A stretch of 37,456 nucleotides of DNA from Herbaspirillum sp. (GCA_028291765.1 JAQGNR010000238.1:1-37456), one strand, 5' to 3'. Positions 17,728 to 27,700 are shown, numbered from the stretch's first letter. The notes: generated by a model from the letters alone, not told the origin. A program made the numbers and translations.

Positions 17728-19355
17728 TGCGCTTGCACCTCGGCCTGCCGCGCCATCCCGCCATCGGCCGTCCACAGCGCCAATTGCTGTAAAGCAGCGT
17801 CAAAATTATCGACCGCCAACGGATAAGCCAGCGCCGGCCGTTTGACCACAATCAGATGAATGCCGAGCGCCTGGGCTGCCGCCAGCTTGGCGCTATAGCC
17901 GCCGGCATCGCCCGCGTCCTTGGTGACCACGCAATCGATTTGCCAATCGCGCCACAAAGCCTGGTTGAATTCCTGCGAAAACGGCCCCTGCATTGCACAT
18001 AGATGGCTGCGCGCAATGCCCAGATCGAGCGCGCGCTGCATGAATTCCGGTTCCGCGCTGACCCGCGCAAACCAGTCGCATTGCGCTGCGCCGGGCGCTT
18101 GCAAAAAGGTCGCCAGATCTTTGGAACCGGTCGCCAGAAAAATGCGTTTGCCGCGCATCACAGCGCTGGCCGCAGCCTGCGCCATCGAATCGCACAACTC
18201 GACCCCCTTGGGCGCGACCGGCGTCAATGCACTGGGACGTTCATAACGCAAATAGGGAATACCAAGTTCGACAGACAAGGCCATCAATTGCGCCGAAATC
18301 ACGGTCGCAAACGGATGCGTCGCATCCAGCAATACGCGCGCCCGGCTGCGCTGCAAAGCCTGCCGGCGCGCTTCGACACCCTGCCGCCCGGCCCATACCG
18401 ATACCCCCGGACAATCCTGCAATGCGAGGCTGCCGCCATACTCGGTCGCAGTCGACACCACCACCGGCGCGCCCTGCGCAGCCACCGCCGCAGCTAGTAA
18501 ATTACCGTCGCCGGTGCCGGAAAATACCCAGACCGCATCGCTCGCCGGCTGCTCTGCGGCCAGCGGCATAACGGTGCCATCGGCACCATCGGCTGCATTG
18601 GCAAGCTCGGCAACATCAGTCGTCCAATCGTTATAACCGCGCGGCGTAAAAATCCAATCGCGTTTGCGCTGCGTGAATCGATTGCCGATCACAATCGTCG
18701 TCAGCATATCGAACTGCAGCGCCGGCAATGCATCGAGTCGATGAATGGCGATTTCCTGGCCGGGACGATAGGCATTTTTAACCACGCCGCACAGGGTATG
18801 CGGCGCCTTCGATTGCAGCATCAGGTTCAGGATGCGATACACCCCTTCCTGCCGGCCGGCGCTTTGCACGTTATATAAAACGCAGGCCAGATCGGCTTGC
18901 GCAATATGCCGCGCCCGGTGTTCTATCCATTCCCACGGACACAGCAGATCGGACAAGCTCAGCGTCGCAAAATCATGCGACAGCGGCGAGCCGAGCAACG
19001 AGGCACAGGCATTGGCCGAGGTAATGCCAGGGATCACATTGACGCTGTAGGTATCGTCCTCGCGCATTTCTTCAAATGCCAGCGCCGCCATCGCATAAAT
19101 GCCGATATCGCCGCTGGAAATCAGCGCGACCTTGGCGCCGCTGCGCGCCTTGTCGATGGCCAATAAGGCCCGCTCGCGTTCCTGCGTGAGCGGCGGCGTA
19201 TGAATCTCCTTACCGTCCAGCCAAGGCGAAACCCAGCGCAAATACAATTCATAGGCAACAATCACATCGCTATCGCGCAACGCGGCTTCAGCGCGCGGCA
19301 CGATCATATCGGCAAAGCCGGGCCCGGCCGACACCAAATTCAATACACCACTCAT
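17724..19355 (-). CDS. cobJK: Fusion: precorrin-3B C17-methyltransferase (CobJ/CbiH) and precorrin-6A reductase (CobK/CbiJ)
   Basis: Two enzymes of the corrin pathway on one 543-residue chain. Residues 1-245 are the SAM methyltransferase of ring contraction: LVSAGPGFADMIVPRA, SSGDIGIYAMAALAFE, VIPGITSANACASLLGSPL, GVVKNAYRPGQ, MLTTIVIGN. A linker of about 25 residues rich in Ala/Asp leads to the reductase (about 270-535): VFSGTGDGNLLA, STATEYGG, LLDATHPFA, IPYLRYERP, FLATGSKDLATF, TKDAGDAGGYSAKLAAA. The small 2Fe-2S domain and long form seen in some CobJ/CbiH are absent. It overlaps cbiG upstream and cobW downstream by four bases each. The order of domains differs from the reaction order, since several steps lie between them. 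Confidence 0.94.
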   Translation of the reverse strand: MSGVLNLVSAGPGFADMIVPRAEAALRDSDVIVAYELYLRWVSPWLDGKEIHTPPLTQERERALLAIDKARSGAKVALISSGDIGIYAMAALAFEEMREDDTYSVNVIPGITSANACASLLGSPLSHDFATLSLSDLLCPWEWIEHRARHIAQADLACVLYNVQSAGRQEGVYRILNLMLQSKAPHTLCGVVKNAYRPGQEIAIHRLDALPALQFDMLTTIVIGNRFTQRKRDWIFTPRGYNDWTTDVAELANAADGADGTVMPLAAEQPASDAVWVFSGTGDGNLLAAAVAAQGAPVVVSTATEYGGSLALQDCPGVSVWAGRQGVEARRQALQRSRARVLLDATHPFATVISAQLMALSVELGIPYLRYERPSALTPVAPKGVELCDSMAQAAASAVMRGKRIFLATGSKDLATFLQAPGAAQCDWFARVSAEPEFMQRALDLGIARSHLCAMQGPFSQEFNQALWRDWQIDCVVTKDAGDAGGYSAKLAAAQALGIHLIVVKRPALAYPLAVDNFDAALQQLALWTADGGMARQAEVQAQ

Positions 19356-20125
19356 GCAACCTCACCCTCATCCATATCCCACACCACCGCCACAGCAACG
19401 CCATCCAGCGTCGTTTTCGGCACAATCAATTTGCCGCGTGCGCAGGCCACCAGCGCGCATGGTTCGCAGACACCATCCAGATTAATATTTTTGCGCACCC
19501 ACTCTGACGGCTTGCCGCACCAGGCACGCGCGGCCAGCGTCGCATGCGAGAACACCCGCAACGGAATATCATGCGCCGCGCAAAAGGCTTGCAAACCCGG
19601 CTCGTCCGCTTTCAGATCGACCGTGGCGATTTCACGCACCTGATTCAGGGAATACCCGTTCAACGCCAGCAGCACTGCCGCTTCGATCCGATCGACCGGC
19701 ACGTCTTTACGGCAGCCGATGCCCAGCACCAGCGGTTTCAGCGCTTCGGTGGCGGTAGTCACTACCGGCACCGCACCGACCACATTGGCCACGCGATAGG
19801 CCAGCCGGTTGGCGCCGCCTTCATGCCCCGCCAGCAGCGAGACCGCAAAGCGGCCTGCTTCATCGAGCAATACCACGGCCGGATCGGTATATTTATCCTT
19901 GATCATGCCGCTCAGAAAACGCAGCGCAATACCGGCCGCGCCCAAGATGATCCACTGATGATGACGGCCGATGCGGTAGGCGGCGGCGAACTGGCTTTTT
20001 TGCGGCAGCTCGGCTTGCAGCCACGGACGATACAAGGTACCGCCCAACTTCGCCTGCAACTGCAGCGCCAGCGCCTCGCCTTCGGCGCGTACCGGCCAGA
20101 TACCGGGAACTTGTTCTTCGTTCAT
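19352..20125 (-). CDS. cbiG: CbiG-type cobalt-precorrin-5A hydrolase, short form
   Basis: Opens the delta-lactone and releases acetaldehyde in the early-cobalt pathway. At 257 residues it is about 90 shorter than Salmonella CbiG. The N-terminal domain is clear (GAAGIALRFLSGMIKDKYTDP, about 62-82; AGHEGGANRLA, VTTATE) and is followed at once by the C-terminal CobE-like domain (LVLGIGCRKDV about 132-142; EIATVDLKADEPGL; KTTLDGVAVAVV). The middle domain seems to be missing. The presence of the N-terminal domain makes CbiG rather than bare CobE the better name. It overlaps cobM by one base (TGATG) and cobJ by four. Confidence 0.9.
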   Translation of the reverse strand: MNEEQVPGIWPVRAEGEALALQLQAKLGGTLYRPWLQAELPQKSQFAAAYRIGRHHQWIILGAAGIALRFLSGMIKDKYTDPAVVLLDEAGRFAVSLLAGHEGGANRLAYRVANVVGAVPVVTTATEALKPLVLGIGCRKDVPVDRIEAAVLLALNGYSLNQVREIATVDLKADEPGLQAFCAAHDIPLRVFSHATLAARAWCGKPSEWVRKNINLDGVCEPCALVACARGKLIVPKTTLDGVAVAVVWDMDEGEVA

Positions 20126-20988
20126 CAGAGTGTTTCCTTCTCGCTTGCCTGCGCTGCGCGGTGTTGCTGCTCTGCGTCACTTTCGGCCAGTTCAGCATCA
20201 AATTCGGATTTTTTCGTCTTTGCGGCGCGTTTCTTGACGACGCGGAACAAATGCGTGAAATCCTTGGAATACAGGCTAGATTCGGCTTGCCGGCCGCGGT
20301 CCAGCGCGGCGCCGACCAGCATCATTGTGGTCAGATTCCAGGCGCCGCGCTTGGTTTCGGCCAATACAGTGGCCAGCGTACCCTGATATGTTTTTTGCTC
20401 GGGCCAGCTGGCGCGGTAGACCAAAGTCACCGGCGTTTCATCAGGATAATGCAGACGCAGATCGGTGACAATTTTCTTCAAATGCGGGCCGGACAGGAAA
20501 ATACACATCGTGGCGCGGTGTTTGGCCAGTTTTGCGATGGATTCCTGCTTCGGCACAGCTGATGCGCGGCCCGAGACGCGCGTCAAAATAATGCTTTGCG
20601 ACACTTCCGGCTTGGTCAGCTCGGCCTGCACCGCCGCCGCCGCCGCCGTAAACGACGAAACGCCGGGCACCACCTCATAGGCGATGCCCAGCGCATCCAG
20701 ACGGCGCATCTGTTCGGCGGTGGCGCCATAGATCGCCGGATCGCCCGAATGCAGCCGCACCACATCGCAATCGGCAGCCTGGGCGCGCTGATAACAGGCT
20801 TGCTGCTGCTCCAGATCCAGTTTTGCGGTATCGATCAATTCGGCGGCGGGATCGCAGTGCTGCAGCATTTCAAGCGGCACCAGCGAACCGGCGTACAACA
20901 CCATTTTTACCTGGCCCAGCAATTTAGCGCCGCGCAAGGTGATCAGATCGGGCGCGCCGGGGCCGGCGCCGACAAAATAGACTTTCAT
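20125..20988 (-). CDS. cobM: Precorrin-4 C11-methyltransferase CobM/CbiF
   Basis: SAM-dependent methyltransferase of the corrin ring. The first 245 residues are the standard fold: KVYFVGAGPGAPDLITLRGAKLL, YAGSLVP, RLHSGDPAIYGA, EVVPGVSSFTAAAAAVQ, ELTKPEVSQSIILTRVSG, YRASWPEQKTYQGTL. The last 40 residues are a Lys/Glu/Ala-rich tail (KKRAAKTKKSEFD onward) not needed for the fold. The 223-base gap upstream, toward cobI, holds a large palindromic repeat, so this gene may rely on read-through past a hairpin. An AT-rich stretch precedes the ATG and no strong ribosome site is seen. Confidence 0.95.
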   Translation of the reverse strand: MKVYFVGAGPGAPDLITLRGAKLLGQVKMVLYAGSLVPLEMLQHCDPAAELIDTAKLDLEQQQACYQRAQAADCDVVRLHSGDPAIYGATAEQMRRLDALGIAYEVVPGVSSFTAAAAAVQAELTKPEVSQSIILTRVSGRASAVPKQESIAKLAKHRATMCIFLSGPHLKKIVTDLRLHYPDETPVTLVYRASWPEQKTYQGTLATVLAETKRGAWNLTTMMLVGAALDRGRQAESSLYSKDFTHLFRVVKKRAAKTKKSEFDAELAESDAEQQHRAAQASEKETL

Positions 20989-21033
20989 ATTAAATTTTCA
21001 CTCATAACAATTCTTCTTTAAATTTTTCTGTCG

Positions 21034-21198
21034 GAGGTGATCCTTCGATACGGGCTTCGCCCTACTCAGGACGAACGGGAGTTTAGGTAAATTTTCAAAA
21101 AACCCCGTTCGTTAGTGATGAACGGGGGTTTTGGTTAAACCTTCAAAAAAACCCCGTTCGTCCTGAGTAGGGCGAAGCCCGTATCGAAGGATCACCTC
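21034..21198. repeat. 165-base palindromic element with perfect 46-bp arms
   Basis: Arms at 21034-21079 and 21153-21198 are exact reverse complements over 46 bases; both contain the GGACGAACGGG / CCCGTTCGTCC core. The 73-base middle holds a further smaller hairpin (AACCCCGTTC at 21101 against GAACGGGGGTT at 21120), so the core occurs several times. It fills the cobI-cobM gap. The core sequence is, as I remember it, widespread in betaproteobacterial genomes as a REP-like element; I cannot check copy number here. It is related to the element at 25576 in opposite orientation. Confidence 0.9.
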
Positions 21199-21211
21199 AA
21201 ACCGTAAATTT

Positions 21212-21976
21212 TCACAACGCCCGCTGCTCCACCGCCGTTTTACGAATCAGCAAAGTAGCCAAATAACCACTGGCCAGACTCGCATCCAAATGCTCAACTT
21301 CCGGCACAAGCAACTCCCCCGCAAGCCCGATTTTGCGCGCAAAGGCGCAATGCCGCGCAATCCCCATTTCACGCAGCAGCGCCAGCACCCATTCCAGTCG
21401 CGCCCCGATTTTCATCAACACCACGATATCGTGCGATTCAATATCGGCGCGTAAAGCAACGGCATCGTCCGGACACGGCAAAATCAGCATGCGCTGCTTG
21501 CCTTCGCCCAACGGCCAGTCCATCGCTGCTGCTGCTGCGGCATAGCTGGTGATGCCGGGAAAAGTACGATGTACAAAACCCGGCAAACGTTGCTGCAGCG
21601 CCGCCAATACATAACCATAAGTCGAATAAGTCAAGGTATCGCCGATAGTCAGATACGCGACATCGCGCCCGGCGCACAGCTCGGCGGCGATGCCGTCGGC
21701 AAGCTCGCCGTAATGGGTGCGCAATACACTGCGATCCGGGTCCATATTGAATTCGATTTCGCGCAACCGTTCCGGGCGCAATGCGATACCGGCCAGACAT
21801 TGCAGCGCAACCGATGCATCAGCGCCGCGCGCACGCGGCGTAAAAATCAAATCCGCGCTTTGCAGAGCTTCCAGCGCAGCCAGCGGCAAATAACCGTTCG
21901 GGCCAGGGCCTACGCCGATGCCCCAGAAATGGCCCATGCCGCCAGCTGCTGCAGTATTTTTGTCTGCACTATTCAA
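21212..21976 (-). CDS. cobI: Precorrin-2 C20-methyltransferase CobI/CbiL
   Basis: First dedicated methyltransferase after precorrin-2, or cobalt-precorrin-2 if CbiX acts first. The 254-residue chain has GIGVGPGPNGYLPLAALEAL (about 19-38), IFTPRARGADAS, LTIGDTLTYSTYGYV, FPGITSYAAAAAAMDWPLGEG and DIVVLMKIGARLEWVLALL. A short Ala/Gly extension (residues 1-14) precedes the fold; Met14 is an alternative start. Whether it prefers metal-free or cobalt substrate cannot be read from the sequence. It overlaps the cbiD stop by four bases. Confidence 0.94.
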   Translation of the reverse strand: MNSADKNTAAAGGMGHFWGIGVGPGPNGYLPLAALEALQSADLIFTPRARGADASVALQCLAGIALRPERLREIEFNMDPDRSVLRTHYGELADGIAAELCAGRDVAYLTIGDTLTYSTYGYVLAALQQRLPGFVHRTFPGITSYAAAAAAMDWPLGEGKQRMLILPCPDDAVALRADIESHDIVVLMKIGARLEWVLALLREMGIARHCAFARKIGLAGELLVPEVEHLDASLASGYLATLLIRKTAVEQRAL

Positions 21977-23151
21977 GGGTTCTCCCCTAAAAGATTACCC
22001 GCCAAATCAAACAACCTCACCTTAACCTGCGCCACCGCCGGCACCCGCGCCTGCACGCGCTGCGCAATGCGCTGCTCGATATCGATCCAGAACGCTTGCG
22101 CGCCCGGCTCGGTTTTCAGAATTTCCATCGCTGCTTCCACTGTATTTGCCCATCGTATGCTGTGCACTATCTGCGCGCTGTAGCCGCGCTCGGCCGCGAC
22201 TTGCGCGACGCTTTCCATTGCCATATCGCTCTTGCTCGAATGCGTATCCCATGCACCGGCCAGCACCTTGGCCAATTTGCCCGGATGACCGGCTAGCCAC
22301 AGCACCGGCAATTGCCGCTGTTCCTGTTCCAGCGCCGTCTGCGTAAAATCCAGCGCATCACCGAGAAAATTGGCAATCTGTACCGTGCGCTGCTCGCTTA
22401 AACCCAAGGTTTCTTTCGCGAAAACGCGCCCGATTTTGCCCGGCAGATAAGCCACCGCCGGCGCATCGCCCGCCAGCGCCACACGCACATACACTTCAAT
22501 CGACGCCACCCACGAGGCCATCGACATCGGTTCGACAATACCGGACGTCCCAAGAATCGAAATACCGCCGACGATGCCCAATCTGGGATTGAAGGTTTTG
22601 CGTGCAATCGCTTCCCCGTTTTCGCAACCGATCGCCAGATCGAAGCCCAAGGCCGCACCGTCTCCATATTCAATACCGTATTCCGCCATCAATTCGGCCA
22701 CCGCCTGCCGCATCATGGCCCGCGGCACCGGGTTGATCGCCGGCTGCCCGACTGCCACCCGCAAGCCCGGCTGGGTTGCCGTGCCGACACCGGCTGCGGC
22801 AAAAAACCGCAGTTCGCCACAGTCGTTGCGCCGCACTTCGGCAAAAATGGTGGCGCCGTGCGTATTGTCCGGATCGTCGCCGCCGTCTTTGAGCACATCG
22901 GCCCGCACCGTCGCAGCATCCAGTCGCCGCACCGCCTGAATCGGCACCACCAGATAGTGACGACCATCCGGCAATGCGACTTCGGCTTCTTGCCGCCGCT
23001 CGTCACGCAGCAATAAAGCCAGCGCCGCAATAACCGCCGCCGTCGCGCAACTACCGGTGGTGCGGCCGCGCCGCAAGCCGTTATCGGCCAGCACGCATAA
23101 ATCGAATTGAGCGCGTTGCAGGTCGGCTGGTGCTGATCCGGCATCAGCCAT
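21973..23151 (-). CDS. cbiD: Cobalt-precorrin-5B C1-methyltransferase CbiD
   Basis: Methylates C1 in the early-cobalt (anaerobic-type) pathway; it has no counterpart in the classical late-cobalt pathway and so marks the route. The 392-residue product has the family start region [19 protein letters not shown] (about 27-45), [13 protein letters not shown] (about 88-100), [48 protein letters not shown] and [24 protein letters not shown]. The start at 23151 overlaps the cbiX-cbiC stop by eight bases. Confidence 0.96.
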   Translation of the reverse strand: MADAGSAPADLQRAQFDLCVLADNGLRRGRTTGSCATAAVIAALALLLRDERRQEAEVALPDGRHYLVVPIQAVRRLDAATVRADVLKDGGDDPDNTHGATIFAEVRRNDCGELRFFAAAGVGTATQPGLRVAVGQPAINPVPRAMMRQAVAELMAEYGIEYGDGAALGFDLAIGCENGEAIARKTFNPRLGIVGGISILGTSGIVEPMSMASWVASIEVYVRVALAGDAPAVAYLPGKIGRVFAKETLGLSEQRTVQIANFLGDALDFTQTALEQEQRQLPVLWLAGHPGKLAKVLAGAWDTHSSKSDMAMESVAQVAAERGYSAQIVHSIRWANTVEAAMEILKTEPGAQAFWIDIEQRIAQRVQARVPAVAQVKVRLFDLAGNLLGENP

Positions 23152-24835
23152 GCGTCACCGGCGCAGAGGCCTGCACAGTCAGCGATTGCAACGATTGCAA
23201 CGATTCCATATGCAATTGCGTCACCGCATCGATCATCAGGCCGTTGACCACACTGGCCGCCCATGGCGAGCCGCCGCGCGTGCCGGCATTGGTGATGCGC
23301 GGCACTTGCAGACAACGGCGCAGCTCGTCCTTGCTTTCGCGGGTGCCGACAAAACCGACCGGCAGACCGATCACCAGTTGCGGCCGCCAGCCGTGCTCGC
23401 GGATCAAGCGCGTCGCTTCCATGATCGCGGTCGGCGCATCGCCGATGGCCAGCACAATATCGTTGCCGAATTTTTCCCAGGCGCGGCGGATGCCGGCCGC
23501 CGATCGGGTAATGCCCTGCGCCTGCGAGATCAAATGGGTTTCGCGATCATGCACGCCGCACCAGGTGTCGATGCCGAGCTGCTCCAGCAGCGCGCGCTTG
23601 AGGCCGGTCTGCACCATCGTGACGTCGGTGACGATCCGTTTGCAACGCAGCAGCGCGCGAATGCCGGTCTCGACTGCGCCCGGCGACAGGAAAATATCGT
23701 CGACTGCCTGAAAATCGCCGCTGGTATGCACCAAGCGTTGCAATACCGTCAGATGGGCCGGCGGAAATACCGACCAGTCGCGCCCCGCCGCGATAATGCG
23801 GAAACTTTCCGCTTCGATCGGATGCGGTTCATAGGCCGGAAAAATGGTCGATGCTGTGCTCGTTTCCGAGCTTGCATCCTTTGAATTTTGTTTCGCCAGC
23901 AAACCCTGCACCTGCAAATGATGCGCGCGCTGCGGCTCGCCGACCTGCTCTTCGAAACCGACGATCTGTACCCGATACTTGCATAGCGAACAATTCATCG
24001 CGGCCCGGCCTTCAATCGCTTCGCGTGCGCGTTCGATCATTACATCGGCCACCAATGGATGCGCACCGAAATAAGCGGCCTTCAATATTTCGAGCTGCGG
24101 CTCGCGTTCGCGCAAGTCGTCGGCCGCCGCATAAATGCGCTTGACCAGCACGCCGTCGAACAGGAAAAACGGCAGCACGATCAAACGCTTATAACCCTGC
24201 CGCGCCGCCGTGCGCAAACCATCCGCCACCAGCGGCGCTGCGACCCCCGAATAACAAACCATGGCGGCGCCGAAACCCATGCCCTCTTCCAGCATGCGCG
24301 CCAGTTTCGCGATATCGCCGTTGGCATCCGGATCGGTGGTGCCGCGCCCGACCAGCACCAGACAGGTATCGGCGCGCGGCAGAGTAGCCGGTGCGGCGGC
24401 TTCGGCTTCAACGATGCGCTGCTGCGCCAATTGCAATAACTTCGGATGCAAATTCAGCGGTGCGCCGAAGTGCAGATCGATCTCCGGATGCAAGCGCGCC
24501 ATCTCCAGCATTTCGCTGGGCATATCGTTCTTGGCGTGCCGCGCTGCCAGCAGTACGCCGGGCACCACGGCGATGCGGCGGCTGCCGGCGGCGATGTTCT
24601 GCTCGATTGCGGCGGCAATGGTCGGGCTGGCGAATTCCAGATAACCATGGGTGACTATTTGCGATGGCTGGGATTGTTGTGCACGCGCATGCACCAGCGC
24701 CACCAACGCTTCAAACTCTTGCACGCCGTCAGTGTCGCGGCTGCCGTGACCTGCCACGACAATGCCGAAATCGCTGTCGAACTGCGCAGCAGTAGCCGCT
24801 ATTTGCGGCACACTCGTCTGCATCTCCGTGCTCAC
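23144..24835 (-). CDS. cbiXC: Fusion: sirohydrochlorin cobaltochelatase CbiX and precorrin-8X methylmutase CbiC/CobH
   Basis: One 563-residue chain with two activities. Residues about 20-290 are a long CbiX chelatase, two repeats of the chelatase fold: GHGSRD with His30, ARHAKND with His100, then [12 protein letters not shown] and [13 protein letters not shown] in the second half. At 280-285 lies MNCSLC, the MxCxxC motif that binds a 4Fe-4S centre in long CbiX proteins; the His-rich tail of some of these is lacking. A linker of about 55 residues leads to the methylmutase (about 345-563): [10 protein letters not shown] with catalytic His370, [53 protein letters not shown]. The start is GTG at 24835 overlapping the cbiE stop by one base; ATG at 24823 is an alternative. 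Confidence 0.94.
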   Translation of the reverse strand: MSTEMQTSVPQIAATAAQFDSDFGIVVAGHGSRDTDGVQEFEALVALVHARAQQSQPSQIVTHGYLEFASPTIAAAIEQNIAAGSRRIAVVPGVLLAARHAKNDMPSEMLEMARLHPEIDLHFGAPLNLHPKLLQLAQQRIVEAEAAAPATLPRADTCLVLVGRGTTDPDANGDIAKLARMLEEGMGFGAAMVCYSGVAAPLVADGLRTAARQGYKRLIVLPFFLFDGVLVKRIYAAADDLREREPQLEILKAAYFGAHPLVADVMIERAREAIEGRAAMNCSLCKYRVQIVGFEEQVGEPQRAHHLQVQGLLAKQNSKDASSETSTASTIFPAYEPHPIEAESFRIIAAGRDWSVFPPAHLTVLQRLVHTSGDFQAVDDIFLSPGAVETGIRALLRCKRIVTDVTMVQTGLKRALLEQLGIDTWCGVHDRETHLISQAQGITRSAAGIRRAWEKFGNDIVLAIGDAPTAIMEATRLIREHGWRPQLVIGLPVGFVGTRESKDELRRCLQVPRITNAGTRGGSPWAASVVNGLMIDAVTQLHMESLQSLQSLTVQASAPVTHG

Positions 24836-25542
24836 TATGCAGCCTCCGGCGGCGCTTCGATCTGGCTGGCCATCGGCGCGCGCGTGCGGATCAGCATGAT
24901 GCTCATATCACTGAATTCGATCTCGGCGCAGGCCGCCAGCGTGCCGTGCCATTCGGCTTCGCCGCGGGTCAGGTTTTCCCAGACTTCGGTCGGATGATCG
25001 GCTGGCACGCCCTGTTCCAGCAAATAGGCCGCAATGTGGCGCGGCATGAACGAACGCGCCGCATCCCACGGGCAAGGAATCACAATCGCGTTGCGATCGT
25101 CATTCAATACGTGCACCAGATGACGCTTGAACGGGGTCAGATCGCCGCGGCGGTGAAAGGTAATAAAAGTGGTTTCGTCGAAGCAGACTTTGGCGCGCGA
25201 AGCCAGGATTTGCGCCGATGAAATACCGGGCAAGGTTTCCACCGGATGACCGCATGCACGCTCGACCCGCTCCAGATATTGAAAGCCGCTGAAATGAATA
25301 TCGCCCATGAATACCACCACGCATTTTTTGCCTGCGTGATGCGCCTGCGCCACCAGATCGAGTTGCGCGACCTGATCGCGGTAATTCATTTTGACGACTT
25401 CCGCCTGCGCCGGAATAATGCTTTGCACTACCGCCAGCACCGCGTCGAAACCGGCCACCACGTCGGCCTCGGCGATCAACTGCGCACCGCGCTGCGTTAA
25501 ATAGCCGATGTCGCCGGGGCCTGCACCTATACAAATAATCAT
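24835..25542 (-). CDS. cbiE: CbiE-type precorrin-6Y C5-methyltransferase
   Basis: Methylates C5 of the corrin. The 235-residue chain is a SAM tetrapyrrole methyltransferase: [22 protein letters not shown] (2-23), [91 protein letters not shown]. The C-terminal CbiT half of a CobL fusion, which does C15 methylation and decarboxylation, is missing, and no separate cbiT is in the window. The gap upstream to the chelatase gene (25543-25723) holds a palindromic repeat. The ribosome site before ATG 25542 is AGGAAAAAA-like and weak. Confidence 0.92.
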   Translation of the reverse strand: MIICIGAGPGDIGYLTQRGAQLIAEADVVAGFDAVLAVVQSIIPAQAEVVKMNYRDQVAQLDLVAQAHHAGKKCVVVFMGDIHFSGFQYLERVERACGHPVETLPGISSAQILASRAKVCFDETTFITFHRRGDLTPFKRHLVHVLNDDRNAIVIPCPWDAARSFMPRHIAAYLLEQGVPADHPTEVWENLTRGEAEWHGTLAACAEIEFSDMSIMLIRTRAPMASQIEAPPEAA

Positions 25543-25575
25543 TTTTTTCCTGATGTTTTATTACACAATCTCAGA

Positions 25576-25716
25576 GGTGATCCTCCCTTCGACAGGCTCA
25601 GGGCTATCGGAAGCCCACGGCCTACGGCCTGCTCAGGACGAACGGGGGTTTTTGAAAATTTAACCAAAACTCCGTTCGTCCTGAGTAGCTGCGTAGCGGC
25701 GTATCGAAGGATCACC
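25576..25716. repeat. Imperfect palindromic element, second copy
   Basis: Outer ends GGTGATCC (25576) and GGATCACC (to 25716), and inner cores CTCAGGACGAACGG (25632-25645) and CCGTTCGTCCTGAG (25672-25685), pair exactly; between them the arms have diverged (the left arm contains GACAGGCTCAGGGC and a short ACGGCC/GGCCT hairpin). The loop with TTTTTGAAAATTTAACC resembles part of the element at 21034 read in reverse. It fills the only other large gap of the operon. Confidence 0.85.
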
Positions 25717-25723
25717 GCTGTCC

Positions 25724-27700
25724 TCAAATTCTTCCCCGCACAGTCAACGCCAAATTATCCGCCCCCAACTGCTCCAGCCCCAGACACTCCGCCCCCATAG
25801 CCTGCGCCAATTGCGCCGCGCGTCCCAGCCGCAGATAACCGCTTTCAGTATCCAGCACCAGCGCCGCCACACCGGTGGCCGCCAATTGTTCCGCCAGCGC
25901 CAGGCTTTCGCGCCAGGCATCGCCGCCCTCGCTCAATGCCACATTGGCCTTGCCGTCGCTCAGTAATATCAGCAACGGCGCGCAGTGCGCCCCGGCTTGC
26001 GACAACGTCGTCAACGCCAATTGCAATGCATGCGGCAACGGCGTACGCCCGCCAGTGGGCAACTCACGCAAATCCTGTTCGGCGCGATCCACACTGCGCG
26101 TCGGCGCCAGCAATAGCGTGGCCTCGGCGCCGCCGAAACCGATCACCGCCACTTCGTCGCGGCGCTGGTAGGCATCGGTCAGCAGGCTCAATACCGCGCC
26201 TTTGACGGCTTCCATCCGGCGCTGCGCCGCCATCGAAGCCGAAGCATCGACCACAAACAGGATCAGGCTGGCGCGCTGGCCCAATTTTACCTGCCGCTGC
26301 AGATCGGCTTTCACTACCGTCAACGGTTCCGCAGATTGTGCGCCGTGTTGCGCCACATGACGCAAAGCCGCGCTACGCAGCGTCGCACCGAGCGCCAGAC
26401 TGCCGGGGTTCGCATCCACATTCGGCAATGCCCGCAATACGCGGCCGCGCTCGGCATCGGCGGCATTGCTGCGACGCCCGGCCATGCCAGCATCGGCTGC
26501 GCGCAAATTATCGATACTGATTTGCGGCGCAACGGCAGCCGCAGCGGCAGCAAAGACCTGCTGCTGCGCGTTCTCTTCGCCGCCGCTATTTTCACTATTG
26601 TCGCTACCGGCCGGTTCGCCGCCTTCGCCCGGCGTATCCCGGCCTGATTCGTCCTGTGCGCCGGATGGCTCTGGCTCGGCAGGCGGCGACGCATCCTGCA
26701 TCAATCGATCCAGCTTATCGTGATCCAAGCCCGGCTGTTCGAACGGTTTGCGCCGCCGTCGATGCGGCAGCACCAGCGCCGCCGCATTGCGTACATCGTC
26801 CGGCGTCGCAGCCATGCGGCCATCGAGCGCCGCAAGCGCACGCGCTGCCTTATGCATCACAATATCGGCGCGCAGGCTCGCCACTTCGAATTCGCAGCAA
26901 AGATGGCTGATCAGTTCCAGCAAGGCATCGCTTAACGCCACTTGCGGCAACAGTTGCTGCGCAGTGTGCAATTGCCGCCGCAATGCTGCCTGCGGCCCAT
27001 CCCAGAGCGCGGCAAACGCCGACGGATCGGCTTCAAACGCAATGCGCCGCCGGACCACTTCAGCGCGCTGCGCCTTCTCGCGCGGCGCGACCACTTCAAC
27101 CATCAAGCCAAAGCGATCCAGCAATTGCGGCCGCAGATCGCCCTCTTCCAGATTCATCGTGCCGATCAGCGTAAAGCGCGCCGGGTGGCTCAGCGACAAG
27201 CCTTCGCGCTGCACCGAATTGACGCCCATCGCGGCCACGTCCAGCAGCACATCGACCAGATGATCGGCCAGTAAATTGACTTCATCGATATACAAAATGC
27301 CGCGATGCGCAGCGGCCAGCAGGCCGGGCTGGAAAGCGCGCTGCAACTGGCCGCCCTGCAAGGCGCGTTCAAGGTCCAGCGTGCCGAGTACCCGGTCTTC
27401 CGTTGCGCCCAGCGGCAAGGTCACGAACGGCACCGCCGCAGCCTGCGCTGCCGGTGCGTCTGGGTGGTTGCAAACGGCGCAGATGCCGCACGGCGACGCC
27501 GGCGCGCAATTAAAGGCGCAAGCGCTAATCCGGTCTATGGCCGGCAGCACCGCCGTCAGTGCGCGCGCCGCCGTGCTTTTGGCGCTGCCCTTGTCGCCAC
27601 GGATCAGCACGCCGCCCAAGCTGGTATCGACCGCGCACAACAACAGCGCCGTCTTCAATTGCGGCTGGCCGACGATCGCACTGAAGGGGTAATAATTCAT
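25724..27700 (-). CDS. Fused ChlI/ChlD-type chelatase AAA+ and von Willebrand subunit
   Basis: Partner of CobN in metal insertion: the ATPase and the metal-ion-adhesion part on one 658-residue chain. AAA+ region: Walker [10 protein letters not shown] (35-43), Walker [12 protein letters not shown] (134-144), and [23 protein letters not shown] Cys cluster C61-C65-C71-C74-C77 ([17 protein letters not shown]) sits between them. An acidic, Gly/Glu/Asp linker (about 340-380) leads to the VWA domain with the MIDAS motif DASAS (485-489) and [11 protein letters not shown]. The start [12 protein letters not shown] at 27700 overlaps the cobN stop (ATGA). Chlorophyll genes are absent, so with CobN next door the partner metal is most likely cobalt; this arrangement replaces CobS/CobT. 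Confidence 0.93.
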   Translation of the reverse strand: MNYYPFSAIVGQPQLKTALLLCAVDTSLGGVLIRGDKGSAKSTAARALTAVLPAIDRISACAFNCAPASPCGICAVCNHPDAPAAQAAAVPFVTLPLGATEDRVLGTLDLERALQGGQLQRAFQPGLLAAAHRGILYIDEVNLLADHLVDVLLDVAAMGVNSVQREGLSLSHPARFTLIGTMNLEEGDLRPQLLDRFGLMVEVVAPREKAQRAEVVRRRIAFEADPSAFAALWDGPQAALRRQLHTAQQLLPQVALSDALLELISHLCCEFEVASLRADIVMHKAARALAALDGRMAATPDDVRNAAALVLPHRRRRKPFEQPGLDHDKLDRLMQDASPPAEPEPSGAQDESGRDTPGEGGEPAGSDNSENSGGEENAQQQVFAAAAAAVAPQISIDNLRAADAGMAGRRSNAADAERGRVLRALPNVDANPGSLALGATLRSAALRHVAQHGAQSAEPLTVVKADLQRQVKLGQRASLILFVVDASASMAAQRRMEAVKGAVLSLLTDAYQRRDEVAVIGFGGAEATLLLAPTRSVDRAEQDLRELPTGGRTPLPHALQLALTTLSQAGAHCAPLLILLSDGKANVALSEGGDAWRESLALAEQLAATGVAALVLDTESGYLRLGRAAQLAQAMGAECLGLEQLGADNLALTVRGRI

